Below, one piece after another: positions 1 through 6,917 of a stretch of 23,927 nucleotides of DNA (position 1 is its first letter; each line of letters starts with the position of its first letter). The notes under the pieces were generated by a model. It saw only the letters and a list, made by a program, of their open reading frames with translations. It ran no database searches and had not been told where the DNA came from. Source of the DNA: a virus; the IMG/VR virus record IMGVR_UViG_3300008120_001219, positions 1 to 23,927 of that record, one strand, 5' to 3'. The translations under genes were made by a program, and so were the position numbers.

Positions 1-696
1 AGCATTTTGTACAAACGTGGAGTCGAAGGGTCCCTCAACAATGTAAATGGGTTTCGAAGAATCCACTTGGTCAAGACCATAAATCTTCGGGGCATCATCA
101 GAAAGCATCACAGTGATATATTTAACAGAGTTAGGTCCTAGTGCTCTTCCCTGGAAACCAATCAAGTTACTTTCAGTATCATACATTGGTATAATAATGC
201 GACTCTCATCCCTACCAATAGTGTCGAACGTAACTTTTTGAGTGTTTGTCCACTCCTTAAAATTGTTAGCAAAATAAAACTTTTCGGGATCAAGTCGTCT
301 TTTTTCCAAATAGTTTTTTGCTATTTCTACTTCTGATGCTTTTGGTAATTCCAGTTTCTTTTTAAAGACGGGTTTAGTAAATTCAAATTTAGGTTCTTCT
401 ACAACGAAGTTCTTACCCGTATGTCCTTCTTTAAACTTCTCCATCGTGTACTGCTTGTATAGTACGGTATCAATCTCTTTAAGGAAATTATTAAAAGACA
501 TACTAGCACCACAATTGTGACACTTGAAGTTGGTATTGTTCTTTACGGGATACAAATATCCCCTCGTCTTGTTCTTGTTCTTCTGGGAGTCTCCACAAAT
601 AGGGCAGCGGAAGTTGTAGAGATCCGACTTAACCCTCTTAAATTTTTGCAAGCGTGATGAAACGAGTCCAATATACTTGGAGTCAACAAAATCCAT
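1..696 (-). CDS. gp61: DNA primase gp61 (partial, N-terminal part)
   Basis: Phage primase that makes RNA primers for lagging-strand synthesis and works with the gp41 helicase. The visible 232 codons begin MDFVDSKYIG and run off the left edge. A zinc ribbon is seen at residues 31-62 (CPIC, then CHNC: C31, C34, C59, C62), as in DnaG-type primases. Near the edge is the start of a TOPRIM domain with YIVEGPFDS, where E is the expected catalytic residue. The ATG at 696-694 begins 9 bases after the stop of the upstream gene; no strong ribosome site is visible. In T4 the primase is also a separate gene from the helicase, and gp41 is encoded further upstream here (7496-8872). The identification is firm; only the C-terminal part is missing. 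Confidence 0.9.
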   Translation of the reverse strand, partial: MDFVDSKYIGLVSSRLQKFKRVKSDLYNFRCPICGDSQKNKNKTRGYLYPVKNNTNFKCHNCGASMSFNNFLKEIDTVLYKQYTMEKFKEGHTGKNFVVEEPKFEFTKPVFKKKLELPKASEVEIAKNYLEKRRLDPEKFYFANNFKEWTNTQKVTFDTIGRDESRIIIPMYDTESNLIGFQGRALGPNSVKYITVMLSDDAPKIYGLDQVDSSKPIYIVEGPFDSTFVQNA

Positions 697-705
697 TATG
701 AAAGA

Positions 706-1119
706 TTACTTTGCTCTTTCTATTGTAATCTGGGATGACCTAGAAGTCAAGACATTGGGTAACCAAGATCCAGCAAGTGTAACTACAATAACTACAACAG
801 CAAGAACACCACCAACTTGCCATCTAAACTTTAAAAGATTGTCAATATTTTCTTCTATCTTATTAAATCTTTCTGCCATTTCATCATGCTCTACCTGATT
901 ATCCTTTTTGATTTCATCAATCATTCGAATGAGGAGTTCATCAGTTTTCATACTTTGTTCAATCCTCTCATCATGTTTTGCAAGAATCGTAGCGATGCGT
1001 GAATTACCTTCGGAAATCTTATCGACCGCTGATTCTAATTTTGATAACATTTCGCGGGATAGATCTTCATAAATACCGAGTTTAGATTCAAGAACCGCTA
1101 ATTTTGATCCTGACAACAT
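706..1119 (-). CDS. Coiled-coil protein with one C-terminal membrane segment
   Basis: A 137-aa protein, starting MLSGSKLAVLE. Residues ~10-105 are charged and heptad-like (repeated L/I with E/K), suggesting a long coiled coil. They are followed by one hydrophobic segment (WQVGGVLAVVVIVVTLAGSW) and a short tail ending in ERAK. The open frame extends upstream to 1251, but the ATG at 1119 is preferred: it is preceded by AGTAGGAC, which supplies a ribosome site overlapping the stop codon of the gene before it (stop at 1124-1126). The layout of coiled coil plus single anchor would fit a membrane-associated phage protein such as a spanin- or holin-accessory type, but no family is recognised with certainty. 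Similar proteins with unknown function are common in T4-like cyanophages. Confidence 0.7.
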   Translation of the reverse strand: MLSGSKLAVLESKLGIYEDLSREMLSKLESAVDKISEGNSRIATILAKHDERIEQSMKTDELLIRMIDEIKKDNQVEHDEMAERFNKIEENIDNLLKFRWQVGGVLAVVVIVVTLAGSWLPNVLTSRSSQITIERAK

Positions 1120-1123
1120 TGTC

Positions 1124-1315
1124 CTACTGAGGTGGAGTTCTTCTTTGCAACCAGTTTTTACGAAATCCTTTTCCGTAAATATACTTCTTTCCTTTGCGGA
1201 CTGGAGGATCATCACCAGACTCTTTAGTTCCAGCGATTTGACCTGCACCAAGATTCATTGTTGGTGCTTCTTCCTTTAAAGAACGAATAATACCAATAAT
1301 TCTATCGATATCCAT
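1124..1315 (-). CDS. Small conserved cyanophage protein
   Basis: A 63-aa basic protein beginning MDIDRIIGIIRSLKEEAP. It has a Gly-rich middle (MNLGAGQIAGT) and a basic C-terminus with DDPPVRKGKKYIYG. Proteins of this shape, with the DDPPVRK-type motif, are known to me from T4-like cyanophage genomes as conserved proteins of unknown function. The chosen ATG at 1315 overlaps the TAA of the upstream gene (TAATG), which indicates translational coupling; the longer frame to 1342 would run into that gene. The downstream gene starts four bases after this stop. Its place among likely late genes hints at a virion or assembly role, which is inference. Confidence 0.75.
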   Translation of the reverse strand: MDIDRIIGIIRSLKEEAPTMNLGAGQIAGTKESGDDPPVRKGKKYIYGKGFRKNWLQRRTPPQ

Positions 1316-1686
1316 TAGATTGAATTTAGTTCGTTTAAACAATAGTGATCTTCAAGTATTCCATGAATTTCTGTTTTTGGATATTCAGGAATTCTATTTA
1401 AGAATAACAAGAAACTTTTTATAGGTGGCCAAAGATTTTGCTCTAAATTATAAAAAAGCAAAGGAATTGCTGCATCATCAAATACATTAAAGAGAACTGT
1501 AAGATGATTTAGAATTAAATGAGTCTTCAATACACCAGTATTTTTGTATCTTTTTAATAATCTCTTAATATACTTAATTCTTTTCAAGTCGTCCTCAAAA
1601 TCTTCCATGGTCAAAGCATGAGGATTATTGTAAAATTTTATAGCGAAGAGTAAATAATTACTCTCATTCAATTCATCAAATCTCAT
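1315..1686 (-). CDS. Conserved phage protein of unknown function
   Basis: A 123-aa, mainly helical protein (MRFDELNESNYLLFAIKFYN...) with no signal peptide or membrane segment. It has an acidic/aromatic N-terminus and a Leu/Phe-rich centre (LILNHLTVLFNVFDDAAIPLLFYN). I do not recognise a catalytic motif. The family looks like one of the small conserved helical proteins that sit in cyanophage structural clusters; no function can be given. The start codon lies 10 bases after the upstream stop, and its own stop TAA overlaps the next ATG by one base, so it belongs to the same transcription unit as its neighbours. Confidence 0.7.
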   Translation of the reverse strand: MRFDELNESNYLLFAIKFYNNPHALTMEDFEDDLKRIKYIKRLLKRYKNTGVLKTHLILNHLTVLFNVFDDAAIPLLFYNLEQNLWPPIKSFLLFLNRIPEYPKTEIHGILEDHYCLNELNSI

Positions 1687-1695
1687 ATCATATTA

Positions 1696-2259
1696 TCAGC
1701 TATCTGGGAATCTTGCGTCGTCAGCAGCATCTCCTGAACCAGTGGTGATTCCACTAAATGCAACTAGGGTTTCTGACTTAACTCTGAAGTTTCCATGATT
1801 GTCAACATAGGTTGTTACACCAACCCAACCAGCATGAGTTACGCCATAAGCACCAACTTTAGATCCAACTGTCGTTGTACGTGCAATACCAGTTTCAATA
1901 GTATCTACACCAAACACTGCGGAGAATCTATTTACTTTAACGTCAGGTGCGTTATATTGATGATCTTCAAGAGTATATTTTGGTTTTTGAGTTACAGTAT
2001 ATGCAGCACCAGCAATAGCACCATTCAATGGAATCAAGAATTGTGTTGAACCAATTGAAAGTAAAGTTGCTGAGGTTACTCCAGTTACAACTGCTTGCCC
2101 ATAAGTGGCTCCAGTTCCAACAACTAGAATATCTCCAGTAGAGATTCCAGCAGTTACAAAAGTTGTACCACTTCCAGTTACTGTTTTAGCAGAAAGATTA
2201 ATTGTTATAGTTCCAGTAAGACCCGCGCTTAAAGAATCTTTATTGCCCCAAAGAGCCAT
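1696..2259 (-). CDS. Probable virion structural protein (MALWGNKDS-type)
   Basis: A 187-aa protein starting MALWGNKDS. It is rich in Gly, Thr, Val and Ser, with beta-strand-like repeats in the first half (VTGSGTTF, STGDILVVGTG, QAVVTGV), as in phage fibre, decoration or head-associated proteins. The middle (KPKYTLEDHQYNAPDVKVNRFSA split over two strands) and the aromatic GWVGVTTYVD region are less repetitive. Proteins beginning MALWGN occur widely in T4-like cyanophages; I infer a virion role from composition and context. A perfect T4 late-promoter octamer (TATAAATA at 2291-2298) lies just upstream, and GGTAAGGAAAC supplies a ribosome site before the ATG. The late promoter supports expression during morphogenesis. 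Confidence 0.7.
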   Translation of the reverse strand: MALWGNKDSLSAGLTGTITINLSAKTVTGSGTTFVTAGISTGDILVVGTGATYGQAVVTGVTSATLLSIGSTQFLIPLNGAIAGAAYTVTQKPKYTLEDHQYNAPDVKVNRFSAVFGVDTIETGIARTTTVGSKVGAYGVTHAGWVGVTTYVDNHGNFRVKSETLVAFSGITTGSGDAADDARFPDS

Positions 2260-2290
2260 GTTTCCTTACCTATAATTCTTTGTATACAGA

Positions 2291-2298
2291 TATTTATA
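2291..2298 (-). promoter_or_regulatory. T4-type late promoter octamer TATAAATA
   Basis: Read on the minus strand this is TATAAATA, the T4 late promoter -10 consensus recognised by the phage sigma factor gp55. It lies 32 bases before the ATG of the probable virion protein at 2259. The T-tract of the terminator immediately upstream runs straight into it, so terminator and promoter overlap. Confidence 0.75.
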
Positions 2299-2328
2299 AA
2301 AAAAGGAGACCTTAAGTTTGGTCTCCTT
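2298..2328 (-). terminator. Rho-independent terminator of the holin-like gene
   Basis: On the minus strand AAGGAGACC, an 8-base loop and GGTCTCCTT form a perfect 9-bp stem (2303-2311 with 2320-2328), followed by a run of T (2304 down to 2298). It lies just after the stop of the 59-aa gene at 2339 and separates it from the late promoter of the next gene. Confidence 0.85.
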
Positions 2329-2338
2329 CTATTTATGT

Positions 2339-2518
2339 TCAAGGAGTAAGATCTTTTGCTCCCTTATCCTTCAAGACTTTTTGTGCCTGAAGAAGAACAA
2401 GTGAAAGAATTCCGTTTGATTTGACTTTTGGGTTTGCTCCCAATGCTTCTGAAACTGCAAGTGCAAGAGTCAGAAGTAAAGTTTGGTTAGCAAGACACCA
2501 AGCTACTAGAGCGGACAT
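2339..2518 (-). CDS. 59-aa membrane peptide, holin-like
   Basis: A short gene with a strong ribosome site (CGGAGGTTATT before ATG). It encodes 59 aa: MSALVAWCLANQ, then a hydrophobic stretch LLLTLALAV (residues ~4-24), then a basic tail ending LKDKGAKDLTP. Single-span hydrophobic peptides with a charged C-terminus are typical of phage holins and related small membrane proteins, and close relatives of this sequence are, from memory, frequent in T4-like cyanophages without assigned function. The gene stands between the motif ATTCTAAATAG upstream (2548-2558) and a strong terminator downstream, so it could be transcribed alone. The holin role is inference. Confidence 0.7.
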   Translation of the reverse strand: MSALVAWCLANQTLLLTLALAVSEALGANPKVKSNGILSLVLLQAQKVLKDKGAKDLTP

Positions 2519-2547
2519 AATAACCTCCGTGTGAAGAGTATCCTGTC

Positions 2548-2558
2548 CTATTTAGAAT
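2548..2558 (-). promoter_or_regulatory. ATTCTAAATAG motif, candidate late promoter
   Basis: The minus strand reads ATTCTAAATAG 30 bases before the ATG of the 59-aa gene. The same 11 bases occur at 6712-6722 before another gene. CTAAATA differs from the core of the T4 late octamer (ATAAATA) by one base. Probably a promoter variant, not proven. Confidence 0.45.
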
Positions 2559-4099
2559 CAGTCAAACCTCGAACTCATATTATCTTGTGCTCTCTTTTTA
2601 GCAGCACGAATCTTTGCTACTTTTTGAGCAGGTGATGCAGGAGCACCATATTCACCAGCAGCAGGTGGTTTCTTACCAGGAACTTTTTTCTCACCTCTTG
2701 GTTTAACACCCATTCTACCAGTTCCCATAGATTTAGCAACTAATTCAAATGCTGGATTGCGTGGTTTTCTTGGAGTTCCTGCTACTTTATCTTCTTTTCT
2801 TCTCTCATCAATTACTTCACCCTCAGGCTCATAATTCATCTTAAGTCCCATCGCTCTTAACTTATTCTTTGCAAGATTAAGTTTTGTTGGGATTTCTCTA
2901 GGATCCTCAACACCACCTTCACTCTTCTTGAGTTTTGGTTCTTTCTCATCTTCACAACCACATGCTTCTTCCTTCATCGCCTTATTCTTTGCTTTCCAAG
3001 CAGTTGCATAAGCGATTGACTTTTCTTTTTTGGTTAATCCACCATCAGCATATGATTTCTTAACATGCTTAACCATGCGCTCATACTTAGCACCAGGAGG
3101 AGCCTTTTCAATTAACTCTTCAGAATTTTCAACTTCTTCTTGAGAAAGTGGAATTCCTTTTTGAAGTTGCTGAAGTTTTGCCATCAGAGTCTTTTTCTGA
3201 AGAGCAACTGTCTGCTTATCTTGAGCAGCATCCTTTTTTTCAGCATCTGCTTTTTTATCTTCTTTCTTTTCTTCCTTTTCTTCTTTAATATTCTTCTCAG
3301 AATCTGGGAAGACTTTGATCAAACTTGAATTATTTACACCCTCTCCCGTCAACTTTTTTTCAGTCTTTTCCTCTTTCTTTTTTTCAATCAACTCGGCAAA
3401 TCCATCTTGCCAATTGTAATCTTCTTTGCGAGTAGCAATTGCTTTACCAACTGCCTTGCGACGCTTCATCAGATACTTATCAGACTTATCATGATCACCA
3501 TCATTGTCAACATCTTTGTCTTCCTGTCCAACAGGGTCTAATCCTTTACCTGCTTTTGCCTTTGCAGTTGAAGATCCTTTTGCCTTCTCAGACTTCGTTG
3601 GTTCTCCATATCCAGTCATCTCAACTGAAGAGATATTTGGATTAGCACGAAGTTCAGAGATCTTGGCACGGCTTGCCATTCTAACATAAGATTTGCCAGT
3701 TTTCTTATCGGTAACTCTTACTTTATATTTTGTTTCACCCGTTTCTTCAAGTTGAAGAAGATAATCATTTTGAACTTCTTCTACTTTTTCCTCAACTTTC
3801 CCAGATACAAATACATTATATAATGCAGATACAACTGACTCTGTTGCAAGTTTCTTTGTATCAACAAGATCTTCACCGAGAAGCATTTGCTTTGCTCTTG
3901 CCTTTACTGCAGGGGGTGCAGGAGACTTTTGAAGTTGTGCAGCATACGCTTTTTTTACAGTGACAGGATCAGATTTGCCACCTGCCTTAGCAGCCATCGT
4001 CTGCTTTACTTTATAACGAGTATCATAAGCTAGCTGTCTTGCTTGCTTTTCAATTTTTTCCTTTGCTCCACCGGCAGGAGCTGCTGTAGGTTTATCCAT
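2558..4099 (-). CDS. Lys/Glu-rich virion or head-core protein with Ca-binding-like loop
   Basis: A 513-aa, highly charged protein. Blocks seen in order: residues 21-76 (QLAYDTRYK to KARAKQMLLGE), a module I associate with T4-like cyanophage structural proteins; a small domain at ~120-165; an EF-hand/dockerin-like loop at 196-208 (DVDNDGDHDKSDK, with Asp at the metal positions); a very Lys/Glu-rich spacer at 236-290; a module at 336-374 (KYERMVKHVKK to YATAWKAKNK); and a Pro/Gly/Lys-rich C-terminus. Two LIE sequences (237-239, 329-331) match the (L/I)-x-E pattern cut by T4 prohead protease gp21. Composition resembles prohead core proteins, which are cleaved in the head. The upstream CATAAATA late-promoter variant and ribosome site AGGAG (in CTCCTA on the plus strand) agree with late expression. 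Role is inferred. Confidence 0.65.
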   Translation of the reverse strand: MDKPTAAPAGGAKEKIEKQARQLAYDTRYKVKQTMAAKAGGKSDPVTVKKAYAAQLQKSPAPPAVKARAKQMLLGEDLVDTKKLATESVVSALYNVFVSGKVEEKVEEVQNDYLLQLEETGETKYKVRVTDKKTGKSYVRMASRAKISELRANPNISSVEMTGYGEPTKSEKAKGSSTAKAKAGKGLDPVGQEDKDVDNDGDHDKSDKYLMKRRKAVGKAIATRKEDYNWQDGFAELIEKKKEEKTEKKLTGEGVNNSSLIKVFPDSEKNIKEEKEEKKEDKKADAEKKDAAQDKQTVALQKKTLMAKLQQLQKGIPLSQEEVENSEELIEKAPPGAKYERMVKHVKKSYADGGLTKKEKSIAYATAWKAKNKAMKEEACGCEDEKEPKLKKSEGGVEDPREIPTKLNLAKNKLRAMGLKMNYEPEGEVIDERRKEDKVAGTPRKPRNPAFELVAKSMGTGRMGVKPRGEKKVPGKKPPAAGEYGAPASPAQKVAKIRAAKKRAQDNMSSRFD

Positions 4100-4111
4100 T
4101 AGGAGATTTAA

Positions 4112-5377
4112 TTACTTATTCTTTCTATACTTATTTATGAAATTCAATCCAAAATTGATTTGACCATATGCAAGATTCTCTTTTCCAAGTTCAGATCCTT
4201 TGGTTTGTTGTGCTGCATACTTCGTATAACCAGAAGTTCCAGCAAGAGTATTAGGTTTTCCAGGAAGTCTCATCTTCCTGTCCATTCTTTTTTCTTGATA
4301 TGCTTCAGTCACATCTTTAATCCAAGACTTAAACATAATATGATCTTCGGTTACACAAATCAGATAGTTAGTTCCACGACGAATAATACGTCCAACCAAA
4401 CCAGTATTCAGGTTTTCTACTAACTGACCAACTTGATAGATCTTCTCTTGAACGTAATTTTCACGAAGATTGATCCAATCAAACTTAGGTGCGATTTCCC
4501 AGAGACTCCAACCTTCTTTAATTTGCATCGCAGAACGAAGAGTGTTATAAAGTTCTCTTGCCTGCTTTTCATTCATGGAAGCAGGAACACCCTTACGGAA
4601 TGTTTTATAGTCCCCTTCTGCTGCTGCCTTTCTTTGCTTTGATGCAGACATTCCTGTTACATCATCATCAGAATCTGGATCCCTTTCTCCAGCAGAACGA
4701 ACTTCTACATTATCAAACTGATAGAGTTTACCATTATATCCACCCGTCAGTTTTTCAAATTCTTTGACACGATCTGCACCACCAATGATTCTTACATTTG
4801 CATAACCATCCATATGCGCTTTCTTAAGCACATCAAAGATAGTACGATTTGCAGCATCATTTACAATTCTCTCACTATGCTGAGGAAACATTTGTCTCAT
4901 CACAGATACTTTTGTATCAGCATCAAGAGGATTCTTTTTCTTATCTTGACTGCGTGAAGGGACAATAACGTAATCTCCATCATCAGAGGACTTTGCAACA
5001 GTATCAAGAAGTTTTTCGTGTCCCGTCGTTGGTGGATTAAAGCGACCGAAAGCAATCGTCAGAGTTCCCTTAGTCTTTTCCACTTCAGGCGGAACCATTT
5101 CCACAGGTTGTTGTGCCTGGGGTTCCTGTTGCGGCGCAGGTTCCTGTGTTGGTTGAGATAAACTCTTTTCCTGATCAGTTTGTGCTGGGTCTTGCTGACC
5201 AACTCTTTGACGCTTATTATAAAACTTCAGTTGTCCTTTTTCAGTCTTTGCAACAAACTCACCAGTTTTTTTATCATACCACCCACCATGCCCATCACCA
5301 ACTAATCCCATGCGTTGAGCTTGCTGAACCGCAGTTGATGCAGCTGCCTCGGATAAAAATTGGAAAAGATTTTTCAT
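4112..5377 (-). CDS. Nucleotidyltransferase-domain protein with capsid-targeting-like N-terminus
   Basis: A 421-aa protein. Residues 105-255 form a cytidylyltransferase/NMNAT-like domain: GRFNPPTTGH (111-120) matches the nucleotide-binding (H/T)xGH motif, IIGGADRVKEF (197-207) fits the domain core, and SASKQR (244-249) fits the C-terminal SxTxxR motif. Such enzymes join a nucleotide to a phosphate substrate, for example making NAD from NMN and ATP; the substrate here is unknown. The N-terminus MKNLFQFLSEAA resembles the capsid-targeting peptides of T4 internal head proteins, which end in a gp21 cleavage site (L/I)-x-E before A; here L8-S9-E10. Residues 60-100 are a Gln/Pro-rich linker. A separate C-terminal domain (~280-421) follows. 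The TAATG overlap with the upstream gene indicates coupling. The enzyme fold is fairly sure; packaging in the head is a hypothesis. Confidence 0.7.
   Translation of the reverse strand: MKNLFQFLSEAAASTAVQQAQRMGLVGDGHGGWYDKKTGEFVAKTEKGQLKFYNKRQRVGQQDPAQTDQEKSLSQPTQEPAPQQEPQAQQPVEMVPPEVEKTKGTLTIAFGRFNPPTTGHEKLLDTVAKSSDDGDYVIVPSRSQDKKKNPLDADTKVSVMRQMFPQHSERIVNDAANRTIFDVLKKAHMDGYANVRIIGGADRVKEFEKLTGGYNGKLYQFDNVEVRSAGERDPDSDDDVTGMSASKQRKAAAEGDYKTFRKGVPASMNEKQARELYNTLRSAMQIKEGWSLWEIAPKFDWINLRENYVQEKIYQVGQLVENLNTGLVGRIIRRGTNYLICVTEDHIMFKSWIKDVTEAYQEKRMDRKMRLPGKPNTLAGTSGYTKYAAQQTKGSELGKENLAYGQINFGLNFINKYRKNK
4132..4139 (-). promoter_or_regulatory. Late promoter variant CATAAATA
   Basis: The minus strand reads TCATAAATAAG, one base off the T4 late octamer, 33 bases before the ATG at 4099. 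It is inside the last codons of the preceding gene, as is usual in compact phage operons. Confidence 0.6.
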
Positions 5378-5601
5378 TACTTACAGATTTCAGTAGTTAT
5401 CGCTCGTTCGTTTGCAACAATGTACCTGAGGACACTATTCCTCATTTTCTTATATTTATTCATTTCCCTATCCGACTTACATAGGGAAATTTTTTTATCA
5501 AATGTCATGTAAATATGTGCCAGCAAATCATTGTATCTCGCACCCCTAGTTTTAGATGGTGATTCAAATGATTGGATAATATCTTTTATTTGAGAATTCA
5601 T
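5377..5601 (-). CDS. Small helical protein of unknown function
   Basis: A 74-aa protein, MNSQIKDIIQSFESPSKTRGARYNDLLAH..., basic and probably all-helical, with no membrane segment or known motif. It starts inside an ATGA overlap with the upstream gene and ends in a TAATG overlap with the downstream nucleotidyltransferase gene, so the three genes are translationally linked. A late-promoter-like AATAAATA sits inside it at 5453-5460. I do not recognise the family. Confidence 0.6.
   Translation of the reverse strand: MNSQIKDIIQSFESPSKTRGARYNDLLAHIYMTFDKKISLCKSDREMNKYKKMRNSVLRYIVANERAITTEICK
5453..5460 (-). promoter_or_regulatory. Possible late promoter variant AATAAATA
   Basis: The minus strand reads GAATAAATATAAG inside the 74-aa gene, about 76 bases before the ATG of the nucleotidyltransferase gene. 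It is one base off TATAAATA. The long leader and AT-rich setting make this less sure than the sites at 2291 and 4132. Confidence 0.35.
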
Positions 5602-6701
5602 ATTTCAAAAAGTCCTTCAAGTGCTTCTAAGTAATGTCGTGGATAAAACCGATAAACCTTTCCAGTTTTTGTAGTAGAACTTGCTACTTCCATTTTATAT
5701 CTAATTTGAATGATTTTTTTATTTCCCAAAGAAATTACAATCTTGGGATCTCCAGTTGTACTGACGGAGACATCATATTTATTTTTAACCAAAAGATCTC
5801 TAAATTCTCTATTAGCAACTCTAGTCTTAACTTTGCCAGCACCCACAAATTTTACCAACTCGGTATTCACATTTCTAGATAAACCAAAAATAATATAATC
5901 AGCAAATTTTCTTTTGATGTCCGTTTCTTCGGGATCCCCAAGACCATTTGTTAATGCTTTAGCTGCATATTGATAAACAATTTTTGCACCCGCTTTTAAT
6001 TGATTACCTCCACCAGTTTTTACGGCAACTTCTCTAGAAGGATATTTACGAGTATAAACCTCAGTGTCAAAAAAGTCATTAATAAAAGTATTGTATTGTT
6101 TATTAACTGGAGAAACATCCAAACCCATAGATCCAAATACATCTAAAAACTTATCAAATCCCTGCCCAGATACTTGATGAAATTGTTCTCCACCAGATAC
6201 TTTAAGGGAATAATCAATATTTCTAAATCGTTTATCTGGATTGGTTGGAGAATTAATTTCAATCTTTACATCTGCCTTTGTTCCTTTTTGATCTTCGGTT
6301 CCAGCAGCAGTAACTTTTATCATATCCTGCCTTTCATTTATTGAAAGACCTCTAGCCTGTGCATTTAGTCTGCTATGAGTATTTGCAAAATTAATTGCAC
6401 CAGTTCTTAAGTCACTGACCTTAGACCAATTTGTTTTGATAGATAAAAAGTCTAACGCTTTTTTAGGAATTGATACACTTACAGATACCGTATCAATTAC
6501 AGCACTGCCAACATCATTTACGTTCTTAACGTATCCCTTTCTCATCATTTGAGATAAAACTTCATCAACATCGGAAGCAGTTACTGCTGGAAGAGTCTTT
6601 GCTGTTTTTTTCTTAGCTCTTTTTACAAATCGTGCAGCAACAGCAGCAGCAAAAAAAGCTTCAAACAAATCACCCCTATTTGCTGAAATTTTTTCCGCCA
6701 T
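5598..6701 (-). CDS. Unknown 367-aa protein, possible PD-(D/E)xK-type nuclease
   Basis: Starts MAEKISANRGDLFEAFF. No family is certain. Three elements have the order seen in restriction-endonuclease-like folds: an N-terminal helix with E14 (GDLFEAFF), a strand with D144 (ADVKIEIN), and a strand with K167 (DYSLKVSGGEQF) where S replaces the usual acidic residue of (D/E)xK. Such divergent SxK forms occur in some phage nucleases. An alternative reading is a virion protein, since L12-F13-E14 before A also fits a prohead-protease site. The gene is preceded by ATTCTAAATAG (6712-6722) and a short TAGTT-AAAA-AACTA hairpin just before its ATG. It is coupled to the 74-aa gene by ATGA. No cysteine, signal peptide or membrane segment is evident. 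Confidence 0.55.
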   Translation of the reverse strand: MAEKISANRGDLFEAFFAAAVAARFVKRAKKKTAKTLPAVTASDVDEVLSQMMRKGYVKNVNDVGSAVIDTVSVSVSIPKKALDFLSIKTNWSKVSDLRTGAINFANTHSRLNAQARGLSINERQDMIKVTAAGTEDQKGTKADVKIEINSPTNPDKRFRNIDYSLKVSGGEQFHQVSGQGFDKFLDVFGSMGLDVSPVNKQYNTFINDFFDTEVYTRKYPSREVAVKTGGGNQLKAGAKIVYQYAAKALTNGLGDPEETDIKRKFADYIIFGLSRNVNTELVKFVGAGKVKTRVANREFRDLLVKNKYDVSVSTTGDPKIVISLGNKKIIQIRYKMEVASSTTKTGKVYRFYPRHYLEALEGLFEI

Positions 6702-6711
6702 AGTTTTTTAA

Positions 6712-6722
6712 CTATTTAGAAT
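6712..6722 (-). promoter_or_regulatory. ATTCTAAATAG motif, second copy
   Basis: Identical 11-base copy of the motif at 2548-2558, here directly at the 3' end of tRNA-Leu and about 11 bases upstream of the ATG at 6701. As a promoter it would give almost no leader, so it may instead be a regulatory or processing element. Confidence 0.4.
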
Positions 6723-6801
6723 GCCCAAGAGAGGACTCGAACCTCCACGCCGAAGCACATGATCCTAAGTCATGCGTGTATACCAATTTCACCACTTGGG
6801 C
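6722..6801 (-). tRNA. tRNA-Leu (anticodon UAG)
   Basis: On the minus strand a full cloverleaf is seen: acceptor GCCCAAG/CTTGGGC, D arm GTG...CAC with the GG pair, anticodon stem CATGA/TCATG with loop CTTAGGA (anticodon TAG), a long variable arm with TTCG as expected for a class II Leu tRNA, T arm with TTCGAGT, and discriminator A at 6722. CCA is not encoded. It reads CUA and other CUN Leu codons. Confidence 0.93.
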
Positions 6802-6804
6802 AGT

Positions 6805-6828
6805 ATTCGCTATTTGCGAATAGCGAAT
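6805..6828 (-). repeat. Perfect 10-bp hairpin filling the tRNA spacer
   Basis: ATTCGCTATT (6805-6814), TGCG loop, AATAGCGAAT (6819-6828) form a perfect inverted repeat. It fills the 26-base gap between the two tRNAs almost exactly. It has no following T-tract in the minus direction, so a tRNA processing or spacing role is more likely than termination. Confidence 0.75.
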
Positions 6829-6900
6829 GGAGAATAGCGGACTCGAACCGCTGACATCCTGCTTGCAAAGCAGGCGCTCTACCAACTGAGCTAATTCCCC
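6828..6900 (-). tRNA. tRNA-Ala (anticodon UGC)
   Basis: On the minus strand: acceptor GGGGAAT/ATTCTCC with one G-U pair, D arm with AGCTCAGTTGGTAGAGC, anticodon stem CCTGC/GCAGG with loop TTTGCAA (anticodon TGC), T arm with GGTTCGAGTCC, and discriminator A at 6828. Length is 73 without CCA, the normal value. It closely resembles bacterial tRNA-Ala. Confidence 0.95.
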
Positions 6901-6903
6901 AAG

Positions 6904-6917
6904 AAACCCGAAGGTTT
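6904..6917 (-). terminator. Short UUCG hairpin between the 55-aa gene and tRNA-Ala
   Basis: The minus strand reads AAACC-TTCG-GGTTT, a 5-bp stem with a stable UUCG loop, immediately after the stop codon at 6916. The following TTTCTT is a poor U-tract, so it may be a weak terminator or a 5' tRNA processing boundary. Confidence 0.45.

Noticed and set aside
677-898. Short plus-strand frames over minus-strand genes
   Set aside because: They lack ribosome sites and sensible composition, and they lie on the strand opposite to all recognised genes.
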